A DNA stretch of 44,748 bases, taken from Parasutterella muris. GTDB taxonomy: Bacteria; Pseudomonadota; Gammaproteobacteria; Burkholderiales; Burkholderiaceae_F. The stretch spans positions 1 through 44,748 of the forward strand of contig NZ_WSRP01000022.1 of assembly GCF_009767915.1 (NCBI RefSeq), read 5' to 3'. Below, piece after piece: positions 26,025-33,120 of this stretch (position 1 is its first letter; each line of letters begins with the position of its first letter). Position numbers and translations under genes: made by a program. The notes under the pieces are model-generated. The model had not been told where the DNA came from. It made no database searches and saw only the letters and a list, made by a program, of their open reading frames with translations.

Positions 26025-27008
26025 TTATCTCAATTTAACCTTCTGAATATTTTCAATAATCCTCTCTTCTCCTCTTCTATCGTAATTCGAAGTTGTGACG
26101 ACGCTGGCGTGTCCCATCAAATCTCGTACAGCGACTAAGTCAACATTTTGCTTAATAAGCCGTGTTGCAAAAGTTCGTCTGAGATCATGCGGTGTCACTT
26201 TGTCTGTAATGCCGGCAAGAGCTGTATATTTTTGAACAATCAGTCCGACAGCTTCAGGTGTCAGCGGAGCCTTTGTATCGATGACGCCAAATCGTCTAAT
26301 TCTGACAAAGATTGGTCCTTCTGTCTGACTGCCTCGAACATCGATCCATTGATCGAGCGCCTGTCTTACTTCATTCGGCATATAAACTTTTCTTTGCTTA
26401 TCTCCTTTCGCGATAATTTTTAACGAGCCTTGCCGTCGGTCATATCCCTCAAAAGAGATTGAAGAAATTTCAGCGCGCCGTATTCCTGTTCCGATGAGGA
26501 TGGCAAGAATTGCGTGATCTCGGATTTCTGAAATTTTGGGCCCTGAGCTATTGTCGAGCAATGCAGCAGTTTCTTCTAAACTTAGTTCACGTCCTACGGT
26601 TATACGTTTGGTTCTGAATTTTTTTATTTGTCTAATGCGCGCTGTTTCTTCCTGTGTCATTAGCCCAAGGGACCATGCAGCCTCGCTGATTCCCCGAATG
26701 GCAGAAATATATGAGTTCAGAGAGGAGCTCGTATAAATCTGACCTCCGTTTTCATTTTTCAGCTCACTCATGATCTGAATGAGTTTTCTGAAATGGATCA
26801 GCCGAAGTGATCCCCAAGGTACTTCATGACAATTGTTAAAACCAATCAAGTTAGCCATGACATTGAGTCGGCTTTCTAAACAGCGTATTGAGTTTACTGA
26901 TCGAAATCCTGCCAGATAAAAAGCAGCCACATCAATCGTTTCAGCAGGTTCGGGAACGCTGATTCCAAAATTATTCTTGTCTCCGATAACTAGAAGGGAT
27001 TTTTCCAT
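26025..27008 (-). CDS. Tyrosine recombinase (site-specific integrase)
   Basis: A 327-residue integrase: an N-terminal SAM-like core-binding domain (about 25-140) and a C-terminal catalytic domain with Arg (GTGIRRAEI), Lys (GDKQRK), HxxR (HDLRRTFATR), His (GHASVVTT) and nucleophile Tyr (SNYDRR). XerC/D- or integron-integrase-like rather than a phage lambda type. Possible accessory mobile-element enzyme; a 16-bp direct repeat lies 630 bases upstream of it and at 18230. No other phage or conjugation gene is visible. Confidence 0.92.
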   Translation of the reverse strand: MEKSLLVIGDKNNFGISVPEPAETIDVAAFYLAGFRSVNSIRCLESRLNVMANLIGFNNCHEVPWGSLRLIHFRKLIQIMSELKNENGGQIYTSSSLNSYISAIRGISEAAWSLGLMTQEETARIRQIKKFRTKRITVGRELSLEETAALLDNSSGPKISEIRDHAILAILIGTGIRRAEISSISFEGYDRRQGSLKIIAKGDKQRKVYMPNEVRQALDQWIDVRGSQTEGPIFVRIRRFGVIDTKAPLTPEAVGLIVQKYTALAGITDKVTPHDLRRTFATRLIKQNVDLVAVRDLMGHASVVTTSNYDRRGEERIIENIQKVKLR

Positions 27009-27246
27009 AGAGGCCCCGAATATTTATCTTTACTTCTTATAAGTAATATTATATGAAATAGAGTAATAAATCGATAATTTGTAAATTTTTGGAAAATAGG
27101 GAGGTTGTTTTAGTAACCAGGCCTCGAACTCGGAAGCGTCGTCACTAATCAAATTCTCATAGAGAGCACCAAGTAAGTTTTATAAGGAAGCCGTTTCAAC
27201 AATATCTTCAGCAATGAAGTTCGTGACTGTGATAAAGGAGTGGTAA

Positions 27247-27372
27247 ATGCTCTACAGATCAATACGGTCATTTGAGCTACCGAAAGCGTACATACAGCAC
27301 AGGGAAATACATCAGTCGGCCCAGTTCAATTCATGCAACAATGAAGATTCGGTCTATCTTAAATTTCAATAA
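27247..27372 (+). CDS. Possible 41-aa ORF of unknown function
   Basis: Starts MLYRSIRSFELPKAY and is preceded by AAGGAG with six-base spacing; a 10-codon frame (starting MKFVTV) ends with TAA directly before the ATG. Neither resembles a known family. Soluble, with no membrane segment. It may be a small accessory gene of the putative element or a chance frame. Confidence 0.25.
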   Translation: MLYRSIRSFELPKAYIQHREIHQSAQFNSCNNEDSVYLKFQ

Positions 27373-27560
27373 TTAATATCTAACTTCGGTTAACTGTATA
27401 CATCATTTAATTGATAATGATTTTTCTAAATAAGAAATTTAATAAAGATGACGATAGTTAACAAAAGATGATGAGATATTACTGTCAATTAGTTGGGATA
27501 GTTAGAAATTAGAGCACTGACAGTGAATTATCTTATACGTCAGTCACTCCGTCACTCATC

Positions 27561-27585
27561 CTTTCATGACATTCTTGTATGAAAG
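27561..27585 (+). promoter_or_regulatory. Inverted repeat upstream of the second sensor-kinase operon
   Basis: CTTTCAT/ATGAAAG, perfect 7-bp arms around an 11-nt spacer, about 125 bases before the sensor-kinase start. Candidate regulator site; no direct evidence. Confidence 0.35.
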
Positions 27586-27638
27586 AACCAGACCGGCTCG
27601 ATCTAAAGTAAAATCGTTATCAGACACTTACAAAAAGA

Positions 27639-27654
27639 GGTTCAATAACTCATT
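27639..27654 (+). repeat. 16-bp direct repeat, copy 2 (possible att site)
   Basis: GGTTCAATAACTCATT, identical in orientation and sequence to 18230-18245. Together with the nearby integrase it could bound a 9.4-kb island holding the lipase, EamA, trpBA, 5'-nucleotidase and integrase genes. Confidence 0.35.
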
Positions 27655-27710
27655 AGATAGAGACTAGCCGTTAATCAACCCACAAATGCACAAAAATAGG
27701 GAAGAAAATA

Positions 27711-29531
27711 GTGAACCGCAACTCTCAAGGCATAAGAACCTCGATCAAGGCTCTTTTATCATCGTTGTTTACAACCTTTATTGTTACCTTAGGTTTCCAA
27801 TCGTCACTTTGTGCCACGGAACAAAATCAAAAAACGGTCACGCTTGGGATAAGTGAGTTTGCATCCCATAATATTAATGAGCTTATTATTGAAGATACTA
27901 TCAAAACACTTCAAAAAGCGCTTAAAAACAACAAACTTGTTGTTAAAAGGCTAAATCTTATTGGTATTACGAATGCGGTAAAGAGCAAAGAATTGGACCT
28001 TGTATTGACGTCTGCTGGCGCTTTTCGGCGACTCGTTATCGAGAGAACAGGCTTGAGGGATTTAGCAACCGTAGCTTCCGATCTGGCACCTAATCCTAAC
28101 TATGCTGACGGCTCTGTGTTTTTTGTCAGAAGAGATCGCGAAGACATTAAAACCATTGCAGATTTAAAAGGTAGGGTTGCTTCAGCTAACTATCCATATG
28201 CTTTCTCGGGCTGGCAAATAGCAATGGGTGAGCTTCTAAAACAAGGGTTCGCTCCGGATAATTTCTTTAAGAAAACCCTTTTTCTTGGTCATGACGCATA
28301 TCCTGCCATACAGGCTGTCTTAGATAAAAAAGCAGACGTTGGCATCGCCAGAGCCTGCTTCTTGGAATACTCCGGCCTACTTGAGCAAAATCAGCTGAAA
28401 ATTATTGGAGCAAAGCCAAGCGGAGAGGAGTTCCCATGTCTTCACTCTACAGACCTTTATCCAAATTGGACACTGTCTACGACGCCAAATACGCCACCTG
28501 AGATCAGCAGGGTTGTTTCAGCAGCGCTATTGGATATGCCGCCCATTGCCCATAACCTTCACTGGAGCGTGGCAACTGATTTCACAAAGGTCGATAAGCT
28601 TTTTCTGGACCTAAAGGTCGGTCCTTATGAATACTTACGGAAATTTGATCTGACACGTTTCATCCGAGAATACCGCCATTATTTTATATTCGCTGCTCTC
28701 TTGTTCTTCGGCTTGCTCCTGCACGTTGTTCGCGTAAATGTCTTGGTTATCAAACGAACTAGTCAGCTTACTTACTCTCTTAAACGTGAAAAGGAGCTCG
28801 CTAAGGAAGCCAATGTGATTCGGCAGCGTCTTAATAAAATACAGACTTCAGGCGTTGTGGGACAGATGGGAACAATGATAGCCCATGAACTCAAACAGCC
28901 TCTTGCCACAGCGAGCAACTATTGCTTCACCCTGAGAAGACGAATGGAGAGAAATGACCTTCCTCCGGCGCTCCTGGATACTTCTCTGGAAAAAATTAAT
29001 AAACAGATGCAAAAAGCCACGCAAATTATCGATAAGGTCAGATCCTATGCTAAGGGGGATCGTTTTCGAGAGGAAATTAATATCGTGTCTGTTGCTTCTG
29101 CAGTAGTTGTAGACTTAAAAAAATCATCTCCTGAAGCCGGCTGTATCAGTTTTTCTTCCGCCTCAGCGCCGCAGTGTGCGAAGTGTGATGAGATAGAACT
29201 TCAGATCATCTTATTGAATATTCTCAATAATGCGCTTGAAGCGGTTCATAATCAAGCGTCGCCCAAAATTTTCTTAGAAATTTCAGCGAAAGATAAGGAC
29301 ATCGTACTTAGCGTTTCGGATAACGGTCCGAGAATTAGTGAGGAGATGTGGAAAACTCTTGAAAACCACTCTCAAAAATCAAGCAAGGAGGATGGCCTCG
29401 GATTTGGTCTCTTAATTGTCCAATCCTTAGCGGAGGATTTAGGCGGGAAGCTTATCTTTAAAAGAAATGTACCAAACGGATTAACCGTGACAGTTTTAAT
29501 TCCGAGCTGCGGAGCGAATGAAAATGGCTGA
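27711..29531 (+). CDS. Sensor histidine kinase with PhnD-like domain (TtrS-like), second module
   Basis: A 606-residue sensor paralogous in architecture to the one at 9565. Start is GTG at 27711 after GGGAAGAAAATA. It has a signal/anchor segment (about 14-35), a PhnD-like binding domain (about 40-310; ADLKGRVASANYPYAFSGW), a transmembrane helix (about 324-345), the phosphoacceptor His392 in MIAHELKQPL, and the ATPase domain (NILNNALEAV; GLGFGLLI). Downstream lie its regulator, a Tat-like flavoprotein and a tetraheme cytochrome, so the ligand is probably the flavoprotein's electron acceptor or a related compound. Confidence 0.92.
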   Translation: MNRNSQGIRTSIKALLSSLFTTFIVTLGFQSSLCATEQNQKTVTLGISEFASHNINELIIEDTIKTLQKALKNNKLVVKRLNLIGITNAVKSKELDLVLTSAGAFRRLVIERTGLRDLATVASDLAPNPNYADGSVFFVRRDREDIKTIADLKGRVASANYPYAFSGWQIAMGELLKQGFAPDNFFKKTLFLGHDAYPAIQAVLDKKADVGIARACFLEYSGLLEQNQLKIIGAKPSGEEFPCLHSTDLYPNWTLSTTPNTPPEISRVVSAALLDMPPIAHNLHWSVATDFTKVDKLFLDLKVGPYEYLRKFDLTRFIREYRHYFIFAALLFFGLLLHVVRVNVLVIKRTSQLTYSLKREKELAKEANVIRQRLNKIQTSGVVGQMGTMIAHELKQPLATASNYCFTLRRRMERNDLPPALLDTSLEKINKQMQKATQIIDKVRSYAKGDRFREEINIVSVASAVVVDLKKSSPEAGCISFSSASAPQCAKCDEIELQIILLNILNNALEAVHNQASPKIFLEISAKDKDIVLSVSDNGPRISEEMWKTLENHSQKSSKEDGLGFGLLIVQSLAEDLGGKLIFKRNVPNGLTVTVLIPSCGANENG

Positions 29532-30141
29532 GAAAGCGTGTATTCGAGTCGTTGATGACGATGAAGATCTGTTGGAAAGTTTGGAATTTCTTTTGGAAAG
29601 TGAGGGCTGGAAGGTAAAAACCTATAGTAGCGCCCAAGATTTTCTCAGAAATGATGCAGCTTCAGTCACCGGCTGCTTAATTAGTGATATTCGAATGCCG
29701 GGAATGACAGGGCTTGAGCTGCAAAAAGAGATGAACGATCGACACATTCATCTGCCGATCATTTTCTTAACAGCCCATGGCGATATCGATATGGCCGTAT
29801 CCGCGGTGAAGGCAGGAGCCATTGAGTTCCTACAAAAGCCGGTTGATCAGGAAAGACTTCTCAAGGTCGTAGCCGATTGCGCGAGGAAGTCAGCAAAAGG
29901 CTACTCTTTACTCAGTTTCGATATTTTTGAAGCGCGTCGGCGCTGGGATGCCCTAACGGAAAAAGAAAAAACAGTTCTGAAGTTTGTTGCTGCCGGTCTT
30001 ATGAACAAGGAGGTCGCAGAACGCCTTGGTAATTCAGTGAGAACGATTGAAAATCACCGGGGAAACGGTTTGAAAAAGCTGCAGATTCACACAATGGCGG
30101 AGCTTAACCAATTGATTTCTGCGATCAAGGAAAACGAGTAG
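29518..30141 (+). CDS. FixJ/TtrR-like response regulator, second module
   Basis: A 207-residue regulator overlapping the kinase stop by 14 nt: receiver domain with VVDDDED, phosphoacceptor Asp57 (LISDIRMPGM) and the Lys in FLQKPVD; LuxR-type helix-turn-helix at about 145-200 (LTEKEKTVLKFVAAGLMNKEVAERL). Cognate to the preceding sensor. The downstream gap to the flavoprotein has a 14-bp palindrome that might be its binding site. Confidence 0.92.
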   Translation: MKMAEKACIRVVDDDEDLLESLEFLLESEGWKVKTYSSAQDFLRNDAASVTGCLISDIRMPGMTGLELQKEMNDRHIHLPIIFLTAHGDIDMAVSAVKAGAIEFLQKPVDQERLLKVVADCARKSAKGYSLLSFDIFEARRRWDALTEKEKTVLKFVAAGLMNKEVAERLGNSVRTIENHRGNGLKKLQIHTMAELNQLISAIKENE

Positions 30142-30176
30142 TCAGAAAAAAATAACTGAATGTTGAGTAAACGCAA

Positions 30177-30190
30177 ACTACCTAGGTAGT
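30177..30190 (+). promoter_or_regulatory. Perfect 14-bp palindrome upstream of the flavoprotein
   Basis: ACTACCTAGGTAGT, 70 bases before the flavoprotein start, in the 118-nt gap after the response regulator gene. Its symmetry and place suggest an operator for a dimeric regulator, with a separate promoter for the reductase and cytochrome genes. Confidence 0.45.
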
Positions 30191-30259
30191 CTCTCGGAAA
30201 ATAATTTCTCCATCAGGCAGAAGCAAGCCTTAACAAAAGTGTCAATCCCGGAGAAAATT

Positions 30260-31852
30260 ATGACAGTTCAATTATCTAAACGTTCATTCCTCAAAGGCCT
30301 TTTTGCAACTGGGGCCGCTCTTCCGCTCGGTTCTCTCGCACACGCTGCCGTCAGCGAAATTCCTCAGAAATGGGATCGGGAAACTGACGTCGTCATTCTT
30401 GGTTACGGCGGTGCTGGCGCCTCTGCAGCTATCACAGCAAAAGATGCGGGCGCTGAAGTTGTCATTTTTGAAAAATGTGCCCAGGGCGGCGGCAACACAG
30501 CTGTTTCTTCCGGCGGCATGATGATCCCGAATAATCGCGAAAGAGCGATCGCTTACCTCGATAAGACCTACGACTTTGCGAACTCTCAAAAAGATGCTGA
30601 ACTTCTTGAAGCGTTTGTTGACGAAGCAATGAAGTCTAAAGAATTCCTTCTGTCTCTCGCTCCGGATCAGAAAGTCTATATCTATGGTCATGCGGGTTTC
30701 CAGAACATTCCTGAATCCGACGCAATCGATAAATGGCGTTTCCGTACTCCGAAAGGACAGAAGACCCGCGGCGGTGACATGCTCTTCAATAACTATCGCT
30801 ATGCGGTTGAAACAGCCAGAAAGATTCCCGTTGTTTACAACGCAAAGGGACTAGAACTTATTCAAAAAGATGGTCAGGTGATTGGTGCGTGGATTGAAAT
30901 CGAAGGTAAAAAACAGGCAGTTAAAGCCCGCAAAGGCGTCGTCCTTGCAACCGGCGGTTTCGAATTTAACGATAAGATGCTTTCCAACCACACTATGGGT
31001 CAGAAGTTCCATCGCCTCGGGCATCCTGGCAATACCGGCGACGGCGTAAGAATGGCTCAGGCTGCCGGTGCTGATCTTTGGCATATGAATGCTCTTTCCT
31101 GCCCGCTCGGTTTAGTGGTTCCGGGTCTGGAAACAGCTCTGCAGATCAATATGCTTGCTCCTTCTCATATTTACGTAGATCAGGACGGCAAACGCTTTAC
31201 CAACGAAAAACTCGATAATCATACTTGCATTTATGCGGTCAATGCGCTCGACCCGATCAAACATCGTTACCCTAGAATTCCCTGCTTTGTCATCTTTGAT
31301 GAAGAAGCCCGTAAGCGCGGTCCGATCATCGGAGGTGCTACTTCTGGTTATGCACTGAATCGAGAAAATTACAAGTGGTCTAAAGACAACTCGGCTGAAA
31401 TTGAAAAGGGCGTCATCGTTTCTGCCCCGACAATTGAAGAGCTTGCGAAAAAGATCAACGTTCCTGCAGAAAATCTAGTTGCTACAGTTGAACGCTGGAA
31501 TACAAACATCAAAGCCGGAGCCGATAAAGATTTCGGCCGTCCTCTGGAAAAGAAAGGCAAAGTCGCATTTGAAGGCCGCGAAGCCCCGATCGTCTCCCGT
31601 CCCATCGGTGAAGGTCCTTACTATGCTGCTGAGCTTTATCCGACAATCCTGAACACACAGGGCGGTCCGCGCAGAAATAAACTCGGTCAGGTTCTTGATC
31701 CGTTCAATCGTCCGATTCCGCGTCTTTACAGTGCAGGTGAACTCGGTTCTATGTGGGGTCATATTTATCAGGGTGCCACAAATAATTCAGAAGCCTGCGT
31801 ATTCGGTCGCATTGCCGGTAAGACAGTAGCTGCGGAAAAGCCCTGGTCATAA
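30260..31852 (+). CDS. Tat-exported FAD-dependent reductase, second module
   Basis: A 530-residue FAD_binding_2 flavoprotein. The ATG at 30260 is preferred over a GTG at 30239 because GGAG (30250-30253) is correctly spaced. The N-terminus has a Tat-like signal (LSKRSFLKG, with Lys-Arg replacing Arg-Arg, then a hydrophobic stretch ending SLAHA). The FAD site is VVILGYGGAGASAA. In Fcc3-equivalent places it has GKRFTNEKLDNHT, NTQGGPRRN and YQGATNN, so the fumarate-binding arginines and histidine are not conserved; another substrate is likely. It is followed by a small tetraheme cytochrome, together resembling flavocytochrome c split into two polypeptides. The acceptor is unknown. Confidence 0.9.
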   Translation: MTVQLSKRSFLKGLFATGAALPLGSLAHAAVSEIPQKWDRETDVVILGYGGAGASAAITAKDAGAEVVIFEKCAQGGGNTAVSSGGMMIPNNRERAIAYLDKTYDFANSQKDAELLEAFVDEAMKSKEFLLSLAPDQKVYIYGHAGFQNIPESDAIDKWRFRTPKGQKTRGGDMLFNNYRYAVETARKIPVVYNAKGLELIQKDGQVIGAWIEIEGKKQAVKARKGVVLATGGFEFNDKMLSNHTMGQKFHRLGHPGNTGDGVRMAQAAGADLWHMNALSCPLGLVVPGLETALQINMLAPSHIYVDQDGKRFTNEKLDNHTCIYAVNALDPIKHRYPRIPCFVIFDEEARKRGPIIGGATSGYALNRENYKWSKDNSAEIEKGVIVSAPTIEELAKKINVPAENLVATVERWNTNIKAGADKDFGRPLEKKGKVAFEGREAPIVSRPIGEGPYYAAELYPTILNTQGGPRRNKLGQVLDPFNRPIPRLYSAGELGSMWGHIYQGATNNSEACVFGRIAGKTVAAEKPWS

Positions 31853-31866
31853 TCAAACTTGATCAT

Positions 31867-31892
31867 CCTGCCAAAAGGCTCCTTTTGGCAGG
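31867..31892 (+). other. Intercistronic hairpin between flavoprotein and cytochrome
   Basis: Perfect 12-bp stem (CCTGCCAAAAGG / CCTTTTGGCAGG) with a 2-nt loop, 15 bases after the flavoprotein stop. Only AACCC follows, so it is more likely a partial attenuator or an mRNA-stability element setting the flavoprotein:cytochrome ratio than a full terminator. Confidence 0.6.
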
Positions 31893-31913
31893 AACCCAAC
31901 TCAGAGATAAATA

Positions 31914-32246
31914 ATGAAAAAATACCTCATGCTCTTCCTTCTCACGATGTTCTGTGCGGCAAGCGCCTCTGCGGCAGACAAGCTACTGGCTGATCGTCAT
32001 ATGGAACGTCTGGGAAAATGCGAAGCCTGCCACAAAACGATGCCTCCCAAGCAGGTGCCCTCCAAGGATTGTCTCTCTTGTCACGGAAGCTATGAAAAGC
32101 TTGCAGCACGTACCGATAAGAACGACATCAATCCGCATGACTCCCACCTTGAAGACCCTGACTGCGGTCAGTGTCACAGAGGCCATAAAAAGCCGGTACT
32201 AGCCTGTGACGAATGTCACGAATTTAAGAATATTCGGGTTCCATAA
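31914..32246 (+). CDS. Periplasmic tetraheme cytochrome c
   Basis: A 110-residue protein with a Sec signal peptide (cleavage after ASASA, residue 20) and four CXXCH haem sites at 36-40 (CEACH), 53-57 (CLSCH), 84-88 (CGQCH) and 98-102 (CDECH). Extra histidines at 29, 75, 78 and 91 could serve as distal ligands. It looks like the haem domain of Shewanella flavocytochrome c or small tetraheme cytochromes. It should pass electrons from a membrane quinol dehydrogenase to the upstream flavoprotein. A good terminator follows. Confidence 0.95.
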   Translation: MKKYLMLFLLTMFCAASASAADKLLADRHMERLGKCEACHKTMPPKQVPSKDCLSCHGSYEKLAARTDKNDINPHDSHLEDPDCGQCHRGHKKPVLACDECHEFKNIRVP

Positions 32247-32272
32247 AATATCTTTTGAAGTTCTCCTTGGTC

Positions 32273-32297
32273 GACCGCATAAATGCGGTCATTTTTT
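32273..32297 (+). terminator. Rho-independent terminator of the second reductase operon
   Basis: GACCGCAT/ATGCGGTC, 8-bp stem with a short loop, followed by ATTTTTT on the plus strand, 27 bases after the cytochrome stop. Confidence 0.85.
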
Positions 32298-32415
32298 CAA
32301 CTCCATGCTTTTCTGCTTATTGGATCAAAATGTCGTTCTTGCGAGCATACCGCTTCATATAAAAGCTTTAATCCTCGTAAAAAGCTTAAAGAGGACGAAG
32401 ATTTATGCCCCTTGT

Positions 32416-33111
32416 TTATTCCTTAACAGAGAGCAGAAAATCCGTAAAGTTCTTGCGGCTTCCCATCAGAACAATTTCATCATTCAGCAGGATTTTCTCT
32501 TCCATCGTTCGACGCTCCAAGTCCAGTATTTCTTCTTTCCTGCAGGGAAGGCCCAAGACATTTTTTTCAGTTACCTTCCGCACAGCCGACAGCAGTACAA
32601 GACCGAACCTTGAGAGATTCATGCTGCGATAGCTATGATCAACAAATCTTTCCGGGACCCTCATCTTCAAAATAATGTAATCATCACTGATATTGAAAGA
32701 GGTGCAGTTTGCGGCAAAAGCCAACTCAAATGTTAGGTCTTTCGCAGCCCTTTTCTCCGGAGCTAGGATACGATCCAGATTAAATGCTTCCAATACGGAC
32801 TCATGAAGGTTATCAATTGCTCGCGCATAAATATGTTTTAGTCCCATCTTTTTAAGAAGCGCCACCGTACGCAGACTGGCACCAAAATCTTCACCGATCG
32901 CCACAATAATGACGTCCATATTCCTCAAGGGAAGCATTTTTAGTGCATTTTCGTCGCAGGAATCGAGCTGGTAGACAGTTGATAATTTATCCTTTATTGC
33001 TTCAATGTTGGACTCCTGGTTGTCGACGCCGATAACTTCGTTCCCGTGAAGCGCAAGATTGATAGAGAGCTCACGTCCATAAGTCCCTAAACCGATAATC
33101 ATATAACGCAT
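32416..33111 (-). CDS. ktrA: KtrA/TrkA-type potassium channel regulatory subunit
   Basis: A 231-residue cytosolic protein with an N-terminal RCK (TrkA_N) Rossmann domain (MIIGLGTYGRELSINL; acidic residue in VIGVDNQ; VIIVAIGEDF) and a C-terminal TrkA_C domain from about 140. It gates the KtrB-like channel encoded directly upstream (9-nt gap, GGAG Shine-Dalgarno), in response to ATP/ADP or c-di-AMP in known systems. Single RCK domain, so the Ktr rather than the double TrkA form. Confidence 0.92.
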   Translation of the reverse strand: MRYMIIGLGTYGRELSINLALHGNEVIGVDNQESNIEAIKDKLSTVYQLDSCDENALKMLPLRNMDVIIVAIGEDFGASLRTVALLKKMGLKHIYARAIDNLHESVLEAFNLDRILAPEKRAAKDLTFELAFAANCTSFNISDDYIILKMRVPERFVDHSYRSMNLSRFGLVLLSAVRKVTEKNVLGLPCRKEEILDLERRTMEEKILLNDEIVLMGSRKNFTDFLLSVKE

Positions 33112-33120
33112 GTAATACTC

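Larger units (their letters stand above)
27009..27710. other. 700-bp gap between integrase and sensor kinase
   Basis: No convincing long gene. It contains a 41-codon ORF with a strong Shine-Dalgarno (27247-27372), the second copy of the 16-bp repeat (27639-27654), an inverted repeat at 27561-27585, a tandem GTCACTC pair near 27543-27558, and an AT-rich stretch around 27370-27510 likely to include the promoter of the sensor-kinase operon. Confidence 0.5.

Noticed and set aside
27118-27175. tRNA-like stretch with a TTCGAGG loop on the minus strand, also similar to 18281-18297
   Set aside because: No acceptor stem, anticodon arm or CCA end can be formed; the similarity to the other site is short and inverted.
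27405-27425. Possible Fur box (TTGATAATGATTTTT)
   Set aside because: Only half of the consensus matches and the downstream operon has no iron-uptake character.
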